A DNA stretch of 64,000 nt from the NCBI GenBank assembly GCA_964607705.1, contig CAZSLI010000005.1, forward strand, positions 1 to 64,000, read 5' to 3'. Numbering within the stretch: position 1 is the first letter of the stretch; each line of letters opens with the position of its first letter. Under the pieces are notes generated by a model. It was not told the origin of the DNA. It was given only the letters and a program-made list of their open reading frames with translations, and did not search any database. This DNA comes from CAZSLI01 sp964607705 (lineage in GTDB: Bacteria; Actinomycetota; Coriobacteriia; Anaerosomatales; PHET01). Below are positions 33,723 to 42,396 of this stretch, piece by piece. The translations under genes and the position numbers were made by a program.

Positions 33723-34454
33723 GTGGCGATATCGTTCGACGACCTGTATCGCTCCCGGGTGTACACGACCAAGGGCAAACCGGTCGGCCGCGTCGTCAAC
33801 GTGCTGTTCGCCTTCGACGAGCCGAAGGTCGTGGGCTTCGTCGTCGAGCGGCCGCGACTCCTCTTCCTCTACGACCGCAAGGACCGCATGCTCGCGCGCG
33901 GACTCACGTCGCTCGACCACGGCGATATCCTCGTGCGGGACGACCGCCAGGCGTGGGACAAGCGCGCCGCACAGCTACTCGATCTCAATTGGGACACAAC
34001 CGTCATCTGGACGGGGATGCCCGTGCGTACCGAAGCTGGCGCGAAACTCGGCAGCGTGAAGAACGGGCGCTTCGACTACGCGACAGGCGCTCTCCATGCC
34101 ATCGAGATAACCAGCGGGGCTGTGGCCGACGCAGCGGTCGGCACGCGCTCCATCGAGGCCGCGAACGTGCGCGGTTACCGGGACGGCTGGATCTTCGTCG
34201 CCGATGAGGTCGCCGAGCGCGACACGACCGGGGGAGCGGCAGCTGTCGCAGGCAAGGGAGCTGCAGTCGCCAAGAAGCAGGTCGGCGACGCGGCGACGGC
34301 CGCCGGCGCAGCCGCGAAGTCGGCCGTTCGCTACGGCAAGGCGGCCGCACAGGTGGCGGCGAGCAGCGAGTCGGGAAAGAAAGCAGTGGGCTGGCTCAAG
34401 GCGATGCGCGACGAGATCGTCGACGCCATGGGTGACCCGGATGACGACGACTGA
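33723..34454 (+). CDS. PRC-barrel domain protein with Ala/Lys-rich tail
   Basis: A 243-residue protein with two PRC-barrel-like units (residues about 1-75 and 80-165) and a low-complexity helical tail (AAAVAGKGAAVAKKQV, then a second stretch) ending DPDDDD. The GTG at 33723 has AGAGGA 6 nt upstream. PRC barrels occur in RNA metabolism and stress proteins; nothing here defines the role. Located between a stress-type YtxH gene and a GNAT gene. Confidence 0.78.
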   Translation: MAISFDDLYRSRVYTTKGKPVGRVVNVLFAFDEPKVVGFVVERPRLLFLYDRKDRMLARGLTSLDHGDILVRDDRQAWDKRAAQLLDLNWDTTVIWTGMPVRTEAGAKLGSVKNGRFDYATGALHAIEITSGAVADAAVGTRSIEAANVRGYRDGWIFVADEVAERDTTGGAAAVAGKGAAVAKKQVGDAATAAGAAAKSAVRYGKAAAQVAASSESGKKAVGWLKAMRDEIVDAMGDPDDDD

Positions 34455-34496
34455 GATGCCCGGGCACACCGCCTCGGGCCTGAGGGCCACACGCCG

Positions 34497-35123
34497 ATGA
34501 CGCGCAAATTGCGACCGCTCATGCTCTCCGACTTCGCCGAACTCGCCATCGGTTGTCCGAACTGCATCTTCTGGGAAGCCGAGCACGAGCAGGAACGTCG
34601 CTGCGGCTCGGTCTGCGACGAAGAGCGACAGGCCGAGTGGTATCACCGCGTGGTGCAGGAGTGGGGCGACTGCGGGCGGGTCGCCTACGAGGACGACCAG
34701 ATACTCGGCTTCATCAAGTACGCGCCGAGCGGATACTTCCCGCAGGCACAGACGTTCGCATCGCGACCCGAGGATCCCGACGTCCCGCTGCTTGCCTGCA
34801 TGCACATCTCGGAGGACGCGCGCCATCACGGCCTCGGCACGGTGCTGCTGCGGGCCGCCCTGCGCGATATGGTGCTCCGCGGCGAGCGACGGGTGGAGGC
34901 GTTCGCGGCAGCTCAGAAACCTGCCGCGCTCGATGAGTCGCCAGTGATGGGCCTCGAGTTCCTCCTGCGCAACGGGTTCACCGTCGTGCACCCAGACGCG
35001 CGCTATCCCTTGCTGCAACTCGAGCTGCGCTCGCTGTCGGTCTGGACCGAAAACCTGGAAGCCGTGCTCGAGTCGCTTAAACTACCGTTGCGCATTCCTG
35101 AACGCGCACCTGTTCCCTGGTAG
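34497..35123 (+). CDS. GNAT acetyltransferase with N-terminal cysteine cluster
   Basis: A 208-residue GNAT. The acetyl-CoA loop is SEDARHHGLGTVLLRAAL near residue 105. Before it, residues 20-40 hold CPNC and CGSVC, a four-Cys set that may bind a metal; relatives often keep at least the first pair. The ATG at 34497 follows the PRC gene by 42 nt. Acceptor unknown. Confidence 0.82.
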   Translation: MTRKLRPLMLSDFAELAIGCPNCIFWEAEHEQERRCGSVCDEERQAEWYHRVVQEWGDCGRVAYEDDQILGFIKYAPSGYFPQAQTFASRPEDPDVPLLACMHISEDARHHGLGTVLLRAALRDMVLRGERRVEAFAAAQKPAALDESPVMGLEFLLRNGFTVVHPDARYPLLQLELRSLSVWTENLEAVLESLKLPLRIPERAPVPW

Positions 35124-35139
35124 TGACAAGGCGGCATCC

Positions 35140-35628
35140 GTGTCAGAACAGCCTCGCAAGTCGGGCTCGCGTGAGCGCGTCCGCTTCATCTTGGATTCCC
35201 TTGGCCTGAGCGAAGGCCTCTTCGAGTTCGAGCAGTCCACCAAGACCGCGCAGATGGCTGCCGATGCGATGGGCTGCGAGCTCGGGCAGATCGTGAAATC
35301 GCTGGTGGTCGTCACCGAGGGCGCCGGTCCGATCATGGCGCTCGTCGCCGGTGACCGCCGAGGCGACCTCGAGGCGATCGCGGCTGAGATGCACGTGTCC
35401 TCGGCAAGGATGGCGAACGCCGAGGAGGTCCGCGAGGCGACCGGCTATGCGATCGGCGGCGTATCGCCGTTCGGGCTGCCCGAGGAGCTACCGGTGCTCA
35501 TCGACGACTCGCTCGAGCGCTTCGCCACGGTCTATCCGGCGGCCGGCACGCCGTCATCGATGGTCCGTATGCCACTCGAGCGGCTGCTCGAAGTGAGCAG
35601 CGGGCGCGTGGCACGCATCTCGCACTGA
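35140..35628 (+). CDS. YbaK/EbsC-family aminoacyl-tRNA deacylase
   Basis: A 162-residue single-domain protein of the YbaK/ProRS-INS superfamily, which clears mischarged tRNAs. TAQMAADAMGCELGQIVKSLVV contains the family's substrate Lys, and GYAIGGVSPFGLP and the active-site glycine loop are present. GTG start at 35140, 16 nt after the GNAT stop. Target tRNA cannot be assigned. Confidence 0.9.
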   Translation: MSEQPRKSGSRERVRFILDSLGLSEGLFEFEQSTKTAQMAADAMGCELGQIVKSLVVVTEGAGPIMALVAGDRRGDLEAIAAEMHVSSARMANAEEVREATGYAIGGVSPFGLPEELPVLIDDSLERFATVYPAAGTPSSMVRMPLERLLEVSSGRVARISH

Positions 35629-35674
35629 GCAGCTCTACTGGGCACGTCTGGTATCCGAGGGGCACATCGCAGCA

Positions 35675-36892
35675 ATGTCGTACTACGTCGTCGAGCCGCC
35701 GCGCAGAGAGCGCATCCAATGGGTGACCGCATTGGTCGCTGCATGTCTGCTGCTCGCTATCGCCATGCTGGCCGGATGGTCGGCCAACAGGCCGCTCGCG
35801 ATCAAGGTGGATGGTAAGGACAAGCTTGTGGTGGCCGGCACGACGGTCGAGGACCTGGCTCGCGCCGGAGCATTCGCCGCTCCCAGTGGCGATATCCTCG
35901 GCATTCATGGCGGGATCGCGGCGCGTGGGCAGGGAGGCTCCCCGGTCGTGAGGCGCAACGGGCGCGCTACGACCGGCTCCCAGCGCCTGTTCGCAGGTGA
36001 CGTGCTCACGAGCGCCCATGGTGCTGACCGCATGGAGTCGGTGGTCGTGACCGATGTGGCCATCCCGTTCGAGACCCGCGTCGAAGGCTACGGTCCCCTC
36101 ACAGAGCTCTCTTCGCTGGGCGCGCCCGGCGTGAGGCGTGTCACGCGCGGTGAAGTCTCGGGTTACGAGGTGACGAGCACTGTGCTTCGCACGCCGAGCA
36201 CCATGGTCGTGATGCGCGTGCGCCCTGCCAACGGCAAGCTCGTAGCGCTGACCTTCGACGACGGCCCTTGGCCGCAGTCGACTGCGCGGATCCTCAACAT
36301 CCTCAGGCAAGAGGGGGTCCACGCGACGTTCTTCATGCTGGGCAACCAGGCGAAGCGCTACCCCGACCTTGCCAAGCGGGTGGTGGCCGAGGGGCACACG
36401 GTGGGCAACCACACGCTCGGACACCGCGAGCTTTCGGCCGTGAGCCAGGCCGAGGTCCGCAGGCAGATCCTCGGCGGAAAGCGGGCTATATGGCACGCGA
36501 CGGGGGTCGAGACGAATCTGTTGCGACCGCCGTACGGCGCGATGGACTCGGATGCGTGGCGTGTCGTGCGGCGCCTCAACCAGAACGCTGTGCTTTGGGA
36601 CGTGGACAGCGAGGACTGGACGAAGCCCGGCACCAAGAAGATCGTCAACGGAGTTGTGCGCGCGGTGCGTCCGGGCTCGGTGGTGCTCTTCCACGATGGC
36701 GGGGGCGACCGCAGACAGACGGCGGCTGCGCTCAAGTACGTGATCCGCAAGCTGCGCGCGCGCGGCTACACGTTCGTGACGATCGACGAGATGCATGAGG
36801 CGCGGACGTGGGCCCGCTCGGGTCGGCGACCGGCACCGGCGGCCGTCAGCCCGAGCGTGCCGTCGACGACTGCAACCGGCTCGGGCGGCTAG
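35675..36892 (+). CDS. Membrane-anchored polysaccharide deacetylase
   Basis: A 405-residue protein with an N-terminal membrane helix (about 19-37), an extracytoplasmic stretch of about 140 residues (possibly DUF348/G5-like) and a NodB-type deacetylase domain from about residue 188: TFDDGPWP (metal Asp pair), GHTVGNHTLGH (His ligands), RPPYGAMD, VLWDVDSEDW and VLFHDGG. All catalytic residues are present. A Ser/Thr/Pro-rich tail follows. It acts on peptidoglycan or surface glycan outside the membrane. Confidence 0.92.
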   Translation: MSYYVVEPPRRERIQWVTALVAACLLLAIAMLAGWSANRPLAIKVDGKDKLVVAGTTVEDLARAGAFAAPSGDILGIHGGIAARGQGGSPVVRRNGRATTGSQRLFAGDVLTSAHGADRMESVVVTDVAIPFETRVEGYGPLTELSSLGAPGVRRVTRGEVSGYEVTSTVLRTPSTMVVMRVRPANGKLVALTFDDGPWPQSTARILNILRQEGVHATFFMLGNQAKRYPDLAKRVVAEGHTVGNHTLGHRELSAVSQAEVRRQILGGKRAIWHATGVETNLLRPPYGAMDSDAWRVVRRLNQNAVLWDVDSEDWTKPGTKKIVNGVVRAVRPGSVVLFHDGGGDRRQTAAALKYVIRKLRARGYTFVTIDEMHEARTWARSGRRPAPAAVSPSVPSTTATGSGG

Positions 36893-37506
36893 CCGGCCCC
36901 GAGCTCTTCGAAACGCCCGCCCGGATGGATGACCCGCGTGGGCGTGACCACCACGTGCACGCGCTCGTCGTGGTCCTCGGCAGGGAGCTCCTCGGCGAGT
37001 TGCTCATCGTAGGCGATGCCTATGCGCAGGCAGTCGGGGCGCAGCTGCGGCAGGAGCCGGTCGTAGTAGCCGCCGCCATAGCCGACTCGTCGACCGAGCG
37101 AGTCGAACGCGACCCCCGGCACGATGACCGCGTCGATCGACTCGAACGGCAGTCGCGGCGCGTGCACGTATGGCTGCCGGATCCCGAACGCTCCGCCCTC
37201 GAGCTCGTCGCCATGGGCGAACAGATGCACGCCGAGTACGCCGGGGGACTCCACGCGCGGCAGGGCGACCGCCTTGCCGAGGCCGTGGAGCGCCTCGATG
37301 ACCGGCGCCGGGTCGAGCTCCTCAGGGCTCGCCGCATACGCCATCACGACGCGTGCGACGCGCAGCTCGGGAAGCGACAGGAGGTCCTCGGCGATGCGCT
37401 CGGCGGCGTCAGCGCAGAAACCCGGGTCGAGACAGCGGCGTGCGGAGCGGGCGCGCTCGCGGATGTCGGCCTTCGCGCGGGCGGCGTGTTCGCGGTCCTG
37501 TGGCAT
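36889..37506 (-). CDS. 5-formyltetrahydrofolate cyclo-ligase
   Basis: A 205-residue enzyme of the MTHFS family, making 5,10-methenyl-THF from 5-formyl-THF and ATP. VIVPGVAFDSLGRRVGYGGGYYDRLL is the signature (phosphate loop and Tyr pair), with KADIRERARSAR at the N-terminus. The ATG at 37506 overlaps the stop of the Nramp-like gene by 1 nt (TGATG), so it is the third gene of the Mg2+ operon. Why folate salvage lies there is unclear; the enzyme needs Mg-ATP. The much longer upstream open frame is a shadow. Confidence 0.92.
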   Translation of the reverse strand: MPQDREHAARAKADIRERARSARRCLDPGFCADAAERIAEDLLSLPELRVARVVMAYAASPEELDPAPVIEALHGLGKAVALPRVESPGVLGVHLFAHGDELEGGAFGIRQPYVHAPRLPFESIDAVIVPGVAFDSLGRRVGYGGGYYDRLLPQLRPDCLRIGIAYDEQLAEELPAEDHDERVHVVVTPTRVIHPGGRFEELGAG

Positions 37507-38765
37507 CAGATGAACCCGAGCGACTGCGCGGCCTGCATGCCCATGAGCGCGACCGTCAGTCCGATCACGACCACGACAGTGGTCCATGCGATGACGTTGC
37601 CGGTGCGGCCGTTGGTGTAGCGGCCCATGATGCGGCGATCGTTGATGATCAGGATCATGAAGATGAGCAGGAACGGGAGCAGCACGCCGTTCACCGCCTG
37701 CGAGAGCACCATGATGGTGATGAGCGGCGCTTTCGGAACGAGCACGAGCGCTGCGCCGAAGAGGATGACGAACGTGTAGATCGCGTTGAATGCGGGCGCC
37801 TCGGCCCAGGTGCGGTCGATCCCGCGCTCCCAGCCGAATGCCTCGGTGATCGCGTAGGCAGCCGTGAGCGGAAGTACGCATGCCGCGAGCAGCGACGCGC
37901 CGAAGAGGCCGAACGCGAACAGCGCGCTCGCGTACTGACCCGCGATGGGGGCGAGGGCGGCGGCGGCCTGCTCGGCGCCGGTGATCTTGATGTTCTGCGG
38001 GAAGAGCACGGTGCCCGTGGTCACGATGATGAACCACGCCACGATGTTGGCGGCGATAGCGCCGGCGATAACGTCCACACGCTGCAAGAAGAGCTCTTTG
38101 ACGCCCACGCCCTTGTCCACGATGTTGCTCTGCACGAAGAACTGCATCCACGGGGCGATCGTCGTGCCCACCGTCGCGATGACGAGCAGTACGAATTGCG
38201 GTTCCGGGATGAAGGTGGGGACGACCGTGGACTTGAGCACGAAGCCCCAGTCGGGCTTGGCGGCGATGGCCGCGAGCGGGTAGGCCAAGAAGACGAGCGA
38301 CATCGCCAGCAGCACCTTCTCGACGTGGCGGTAGCTTCCACGCACGACGAGGAACCACACGACGACTGCGACCACCGGCACCGAGATCCAGCGCGGGATC
38401 GAGAAGATCTCGAGCGCGGCAGCGATGCCGGCGAACTCGGCGACGCTCGTGGCGGCGTTGCTCGCCAGGAGCATGATCATCGCGAACAGCGTCAGCCGCA
38501 CGCCGAAGCGCTCACGGATCAGCGCCGCGAAGCCCTTGCCCGTCACCGCGCCCATGCGAGCGGCCATCTCCTGCACGACCACCAGGGCGAACGTCATGAC
38601 GAAGATCATCCAAAGGGTCGCGTAGCCATAGCTCGCGCCATCGACCGAATACGTGGACACCCCACCGGCGTCGTTGCCCGCGGACGCAGCGATGATGCCC
38701 GGGCCGAGGGCGGCCAGGATGGCGAGCGCTCCGTAGCGGCGCTTCTTGTCGGGCGCGACGGTCAC
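37506..38765 (-). CDS. Nramp-related transporter, probable Mg2+ type
   Basis: This 419-residue protein has eleven predicted helices in the Nramp fold, but the metal-site motifs differ. TM1 reads NDAGG where canonical Nramps have DPGN, and TM6 reads IAPW where they have MPH, so the soft-metal Met and the DPGN Asn are both missing. This pattern fits the Nramp-related Mg2+ transporter group known in Coriobacteriia (for example, Eggerthella). It starts with GTG 5 nt after mgtE stops, in the operon controlled by the M-box, which supports Mg2+ as substrate. The N-terminal Asp of the site is kept. Confidence 0.82.
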   Translation of the reverse strand: MTVAPDKKRRYGALAILAALGPGIIAASAGNDAGGVSTYSVDGASYGYATLWMIFVMTFALVVVQEMAARMGAVTGKGFAALIRERFGVRLTLFAMIMLLASNAATSVAEFAGIAAALEIFSIPRWISVPVVAVVVWFLVVRGSYRHVEKVLLAMSLVFLAYPLAAIAAKPDWGFVLKSTVVPTFIPEPQFVLLVIATVGTTIAPWMQFFVQSNIVDKGVGVKELFLQRVDVIAGAIAANIVAWFIIVTTGTVLFPQNIKITGAEQAAAALAPIAGQYASALFAFGLFGASLLAACVLPLTAAYAITEAFGWERGIDRTWAEAPAFNAIYTFVILFGAALVLVPKAPLITIMVLSQAVNGVLLPFLLIFMILIINDRRIMGRYTNGRTGNVIAWTTVVVVIGLTVALMGMQAAQSLGFI

Positions 38766-38769
38766 GCGA

Positions 38770-40620
38770 TTACGCCCCGAGGACGGCGGCGATCGCCGGG
38801 CCGGCCGCGAAGCTGCAGAGCGCGTAGGCGATGGCGCCGAACACCATGGCGATGACCGAGAGCGCGGTCGACGAGATCACGACGTCGCGGTCGCTCATCC
38901 GAAGCGCCCGGTCGGCCGCCACGCTGCCGAACACCACGGTCGCTACGGTGGCGATCGCCGTGGCGGCGCCGAACCCCACGATGATCGCCGCTTCGTGGTA
39001 CGTGACGTAGGCATAGGCAGCCGCGAACAGGCCGGTGCCAAGCCCCACCGCGAGTCCGACCGAACCCTCGGCGAACAGGCGGCGGGTGAGGCTGGGCCGC
39101 TCGTCATCGGCACCCTCGATGATCTCGGCGACGGCTCGCGAGGACGACTCCTCGGCGGTCCGGAGCATCAGGGGGAGCAGCAGGACGGCACCACCGACGA
39201 GCGTGATGCCAAGCTCCACGCCGGGCTCGACGGCGGCCTGCTGGAGCTGGGGCCAGAAGTAGGCGTACAGGCCGAATGCGGCGGCCCAGATGACAACCCA
39301 GATGCTGCGGCGCCAGATGCGGCCCCACAGCGACAACGCGGGACCGCGGTCGCGGGCCGAGCCGGTCGCGATGGCGAGGTCTTCCTCGGCTTCCTCTTCG
39401 AGGACGTCGAGCGCATCGTCGACGGTCACGATGCCGAGGAGCTTGCCGGTCTCGTCGACGACAGGGAGCGCGAGCAGGTCGTACTTGCTCATGTCCTCGG
39501 CGACGTCTTCCTGGTCGTCGTCCGGGCCCGCGCTGAACAGGTCGCGCTCAGCGAGCTCGCTCACGAGCGTGCCCGGCTGGGCGAGCAGCAGGTCACGCAG
39601 CGAGATGACGCCGGTGAGGTGCGCGTCGCCTTCGACGACGTACACGTAGTAGATGGACTCCTGTTCCTCGGCGACGTCGCGGAGGTGCTCGATGACCTGT
39701 TGGACGGTCATGTCGTCAGTGACGGTCGTGACCTCCGGCGTCATGATGCCGCCCGCCGTCTTCTCCTTGTAGCCGAGGAGCCCGCGGATCGCCTGAGCGT
39801 CCTCGAGGCCCATCAGGCGCAGGAGGCGCTCTGCCTTGTCCCGCGGCAGGTCACCGACGATGTCGGCGGCGTCGTCGGGGTCCATCTCGGCGAGGAGCAC
39901 GGACGCCCGGCGCTCGGAGAGGTCGTCGATGACGTCGGCCTGGTACTCGTCCTCGAGCTCGGAGATCGCCTCGGCTGCCTGGGTGTTGTCGAGGTGCTCG
40001 AACACCTTGGCGCGCTGACTCGCCGAGAGCTGCTCCATGATGTCGGCGACGTCGGCCGGATGCAGCTCGTGGAGACGCTTGTGGGTGACGGACAGCTTCA
40101 CCTGCGACAGGTCACGGTCGAGCAGGTCCATGTAGTTCCACGCGATGAGGTTCTCGGCGAACTCGCGGCCGAACAGGCCGACGAAGCGCTCGATGCCGTT
40201 CTCGAGTGCGGGCGAGATGCCGCGCAGGATGCCGCGAACACCGACCTCGGCGCCGAGAAGGCGCAGCTGGTTGCGCGAGTCGGAGAGCTTGAGGTCGTTG
40301 ACGCGCACGACCTTCATGCCTTGCGTGTCGACGATCTGCTTGTTGAGCAGGTCGCGGGCAAGAAGCACTTCGTCGGGCTGCAGGTAGCTGAATCGGATGT
40401 CGGCGGCGGGGACGTTGAGCGTTATCTGCTCGCCGTCGAACTGTTCGACGAACTTGCGCCAAGACAGCATGAACGGCGTCTTGTCGGGCCCGCGGAACGC
40501 GAGCGAAGTGACGCGCGGGAAGACTTCGCCGGTCGCGATGGCGATGTCGTTGATGATTCCGATCTCCTCGCCTGTCGCGTCGATGACAGGCTTGCCGAGC
40601 ATCTGCGAGAGATAGATCAC
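38770..40620 (-). CDS. mgtE: MgtE-like Mg2+ transporter with PRC-barrel N-terminus
   Basis: A 616-residue protein. Residues about 1-160 are two PRC-barrel-like units, then MgtE_N superhelix (LHPADVADIMEQL and three similar units, about 175-275), a CBS pair (GIMTPEVTTV... TVDDALDVLEEE, about 280-400) and a C-terminal domain of about five helices. It is longer than classic MgtE (about 450). The GTG at 40620 is preferred to the TTG at 40626 because GGGAGGGAG is 6 nt upstream. It lies downstream of an M-box. The C-terminal pore domain is divergent; transport is likely but sensing is possible. Confidence 0.87.
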   Translation of the reverse strand: MIYLSQMLGKPVIDATGEEIGIINDIAIATGEVFPRVTSLAFRGPDKTPFMLSWRKFVEQFDGEQITLNVPAADIRFSYLQPDEVLLARDLLNKQIVDTQGMKVVRVNDLKLSDSRNQLRLLGAEVGVRGILRGISPALENGIERFVGLFGREFAENLIAWNYMDLLDRDLSQVKLSVTHKRLHELHPADVADIMEQLSASQRAKVFEHLDNTQAAEAISELEDEYQADVIDDLSERRASVLLAEMDPDDAADIVGDLPRDKAERLLRLMGLEDAQAIRGLLGYKEKTAGGIMTPEVTTVTDDMTVQQVIEHLRDVAEEQESIYYVYVVEGDAHLTGVISLRDLLLAQPGTLVSELAERDLFSAGPDDDQEDVAEDMSKYDLLALPVVDETGKLLGIVTVDDALDVLEEEAEEDLAIATGSARDRGPALSLWGRIWRRSIWVVIWAAAFGLYAYFWPQLQQAAVEPGVELGITLVGGAVLLLPLMLRTAEESSSRAVAEIIEGADDERPSLTRRLFAEGSVGLAVGLGTGLFAAAYAYVTYHEAAIIVGFGAATAIATVATVVFGSVAADRALRMSDRDVVISSTALSVIAMVFGAIAYALCSFAAGPAIAAVLGA

Positions 40621-40803
40621 GGGCAACTCCCTCCCTTCGAGATCCGGCTCGTGCGCGAAGAAGCGCAGCGAGCGGACACGTGGGTGTATCAGGCGGCTTC
40701 GGTCCCTCGTGGCCGAGCGCCCGATGTTCGGGGAGCGCGGTCCGAGGGCTACGGACTGTGAGGTTTCACGCAGGTCCTTGTCTCACGGCTACAGATCGGA
40801 CAG

Positions 40804-40840
40804 AACGAAAAAGCCCCTGCGTCCGATAGGGACCAGGGGC
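40804..40840 (-). terminator. M-box-linked intrinsic terminator
   Basis: On the minus strand GCCCCTG.GTCC pairs with GGAC.GCAGGGGC, followed by TTTTTCGTT. It sits between the M-box aptamer and mgtE, as expected for a Mg2+-induced terminator. Confidence 0.85.
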
Positions 40841-40989
40841 GGCGGTGTACGTGGCAATCCACGCATATCGGCGCACAGCGCCCTTGTCTGGGCACCATGC
40901 ACCGTAGGGTCACCGCTCGCATCCCTCGTCATGCGGTTTTGGCACTGTCCGACGTAGGGCGCGCGGCGCGTGGTGTCGCCGACGCGGCG

Positions 40990-41155
40990 GAGTCTCGCTC
41001 CGCCTGCGGGATGCGCCGAAGCGCTTCCCGAGAGCCCAGCCACCTTAGCCTTCGCCTTAAGCCGGCGAGGGCTGTTCTACCCATTGGCGTCTCTCGACAT
41101 TTCCGGGCAGTGGCCTGTGTTCGAACAGGAGCCGCACCGTAACGGACGGAGCTGA
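40990..41155 (-). promoter_or_regulatory. M-box (ykoK) magnesium riboswitch aptamer
   Basis: Reading the minus strand, the core blocks match the Bacillus subtilis mgtE M-box: CCGTTACGGTGCGGCTCCTG (near 41145-41126), CTGCCCGGAAATGTC, GAGACGCCAATGGGT (complement of 41079-41093), CTTAAGG and AAGGTGGCTGGG. At high Mg2+ the fold should favour the terminator at 40804-40840 and shut off mgtE and the genes behind it. The 3' end is estimated from pairing of GCGGAGC near 41000 with GCTCCG at the 5' end. Confidence 0.95.
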
Positions 41156-41209
41156 CTTCCTCGGCTGTCAATGCTTGGAACAACGAAAGTGCTGGTCGCA
41201 AGCATACGG

Positions 41210-41239
41210 ATTGTACGCCGCTAAAGAGGGGAATCGCAA
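41210..41239 (-). promoter_or_regulatory. Promoter of the M-box operon
   Basis: On the minus strand TTGCGA (41234-41239) and TACAAT (41210-41215) are separated by 18 nt. The predicted transcript begins near 41203, about 50 nt before the aptamer. Confidence 0.6.
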
Positions 41240-41251
41240 GGAGCGGCGAAG

Positions 41252-41491
41252 ATGCAGCCATCGGCCCGCAACCGATTTTCGGACTCGGGGGGACCAGGGA
41301 TGGGCGAGTTGATGCGGATCGAATTCGATCTGGATGAAGAGCGTCATTGCGAGTTGTGCCGAGAGGCAGAGCGCTTGGGCGTGACGCCCGCTGAGATCGC
41401 GCGCAGGGCAGTGGCGGCTTGGCTGATCGAGACCGAAGACGACTGCCTGTCTCCGGAGCCGCCCGCTGCCACAGGGTTGGCGCAGGCCTAG
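41252..41491 (+). CDS. Small ribbon-helix-helix-like protein
   Basis: A 79-residue protein. After a short basic N-terminus, MRIEFDLDEERHCELCREAE and a second helix (TPAEIARRAVAAWLIE) match the beta-helix-helix pattern of RHH DNA-binding proteins. AAGGAG lies 8 nt before the ATG at 41252; the RHH core begins nearer an in-frame ATG at 41300. Divergent from the Mg2+ operon, so a regulator is conceivable but unproven. The TAG stop overlaps the stop of the opposing HAD gene. Confidence 0.62.
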   Translation: MQPSARNRFSDSGGPGMGELMRIEFDLDEERHCELCREAERLGVTPAEIARRAVAAWLIETEDDCLSPEPPAATGLAQA

Positions 41492-42390
41492 GCTCGGGCG
41501 GACGCCAGCCAGATCCGGGCGAACTCGGCCCAGCCTTCACCACGCCGGGCGCAGGTCCGGTACACGTTGGGCCGCTCATTCTCGGCGAGAGCGGAGCGCA
41601 CTCCCGCGCTATCGAACGCGTTGTCCACGAGCACCATCACGCTGACGGCGTCCGCCATCTCGATGTCGGTCGCGGAGTCACCGATCGCAGCCGCCTGGCT
41701 CGGCGAGAGCCCGCGCATCTCGAGGTCGAGCCGGATCGCCTGTGCCTTGCTGACGCCTTTCGGCACCAGGTGGTAGGCGTGCGGGAACTCGTCAGGACCG
41801 CACGCGAGCGCGCCCTTGGTCCGGACCATCCCGTTGTCGAGTAGGCCGATGGGGAGCTCTAGCTCATCGAGAACGCCCTGGGCGGCACGCGCATCGAGGC
41901 AGCCGCGCAGCAGGTGCGTCGCCTCTCGGTCCATGTGCCAGGGGGTATGGGTCTCGACGCGGCCGGGGAACGCCTGCACGAGCGCCTCGTAGGCGCCCGA
42001 TCGGTCGATGAGCTCGAAAGGCGTGACGCCACCCTCGAGCAGCGACGCGGGCCACTCGGCGTTGTTGTAGCGGACTACCGAGCCCGGGCCGACGCCGTGG
42101 ACGATGATCGCGCCGGCCTCGGCGATGAAGTCACTCCAGCCGAGAAGCCGGACGACCTCGGTGAGCTGGATCCGTCCGCGGCCCGAGATGGGGACGACCC
42201 TCAGCTTGGCGCGGTTGAGGTCCACGACCGCCTGCGCGGCCTCAAGGCCCGGCTCGCCGTCCGCGCCCGCGAGCAGGCAGCCGCCGCGCGCCACGAGGGT
42301 ACCGTCGAGGTCGCTGTAAAGTACCTCGACGTCGGCCAAAGCGGCGGTCGCGCGCGGGTCCTCGGCAAGCAGGGGCGGTATTCGTTCCAT
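41488..42390 (-). CDS. HAD-superfamily phosphatase (mannosyl-3-phosphoglycerate/sucrose-phosphate phosphatase-like)
   Basis: A 300-residue HAD hydrolase: motif I LYSDLDGTL (nucleophile Asp), motif II PISGRGR, motif III Lys in LVPKGVSKAQA, and motif IV AIGDSATDIEMADA. The cap is of the Cof/IIB type, as in sugar-phosphate phosphatases. The ATG at 42390 has no ribosome site but lies 6 nt after TATCAT on its own strand, which suggests a leaderless message. A longer upstream frame exists but has no support. Substrate unknown. Confidence 0.88.
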   Translation of the reverse strand: MERIPPLLAEDPRATAALADVEVLYSDLDGTLVARGGCLLAGADGEPGLEAAQAVVDLNRAKLRVVPISGRGRIQLTEVVRLLGWSDFIAEAGAIIVHGVGPGSVVRYNNAEWPASLLEGGVTPFELIDRSGAYEALVQAFPGRVETHTPWHMDREATHLLRGCLDARAAQGVLDELELPIGLLDNGMVRTKGALACGPDEFPHAYHLVPKGVSKAQAIRLDLEMRGLSPSQAAAIGDSATDIEMADAVSVMVLVDNAFDSAGVRSALAENERPNVYRTCARRGEGWAEFARIWLASARA

Positions 42391-42396
42391 GGGGGG

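Noticed and set aside
38746..40761. 671-codon open frame antisense to mgtE
   Set aside because: Opposite a clear MgtE with M-box; composition is typical of a shadow and it has no domain.
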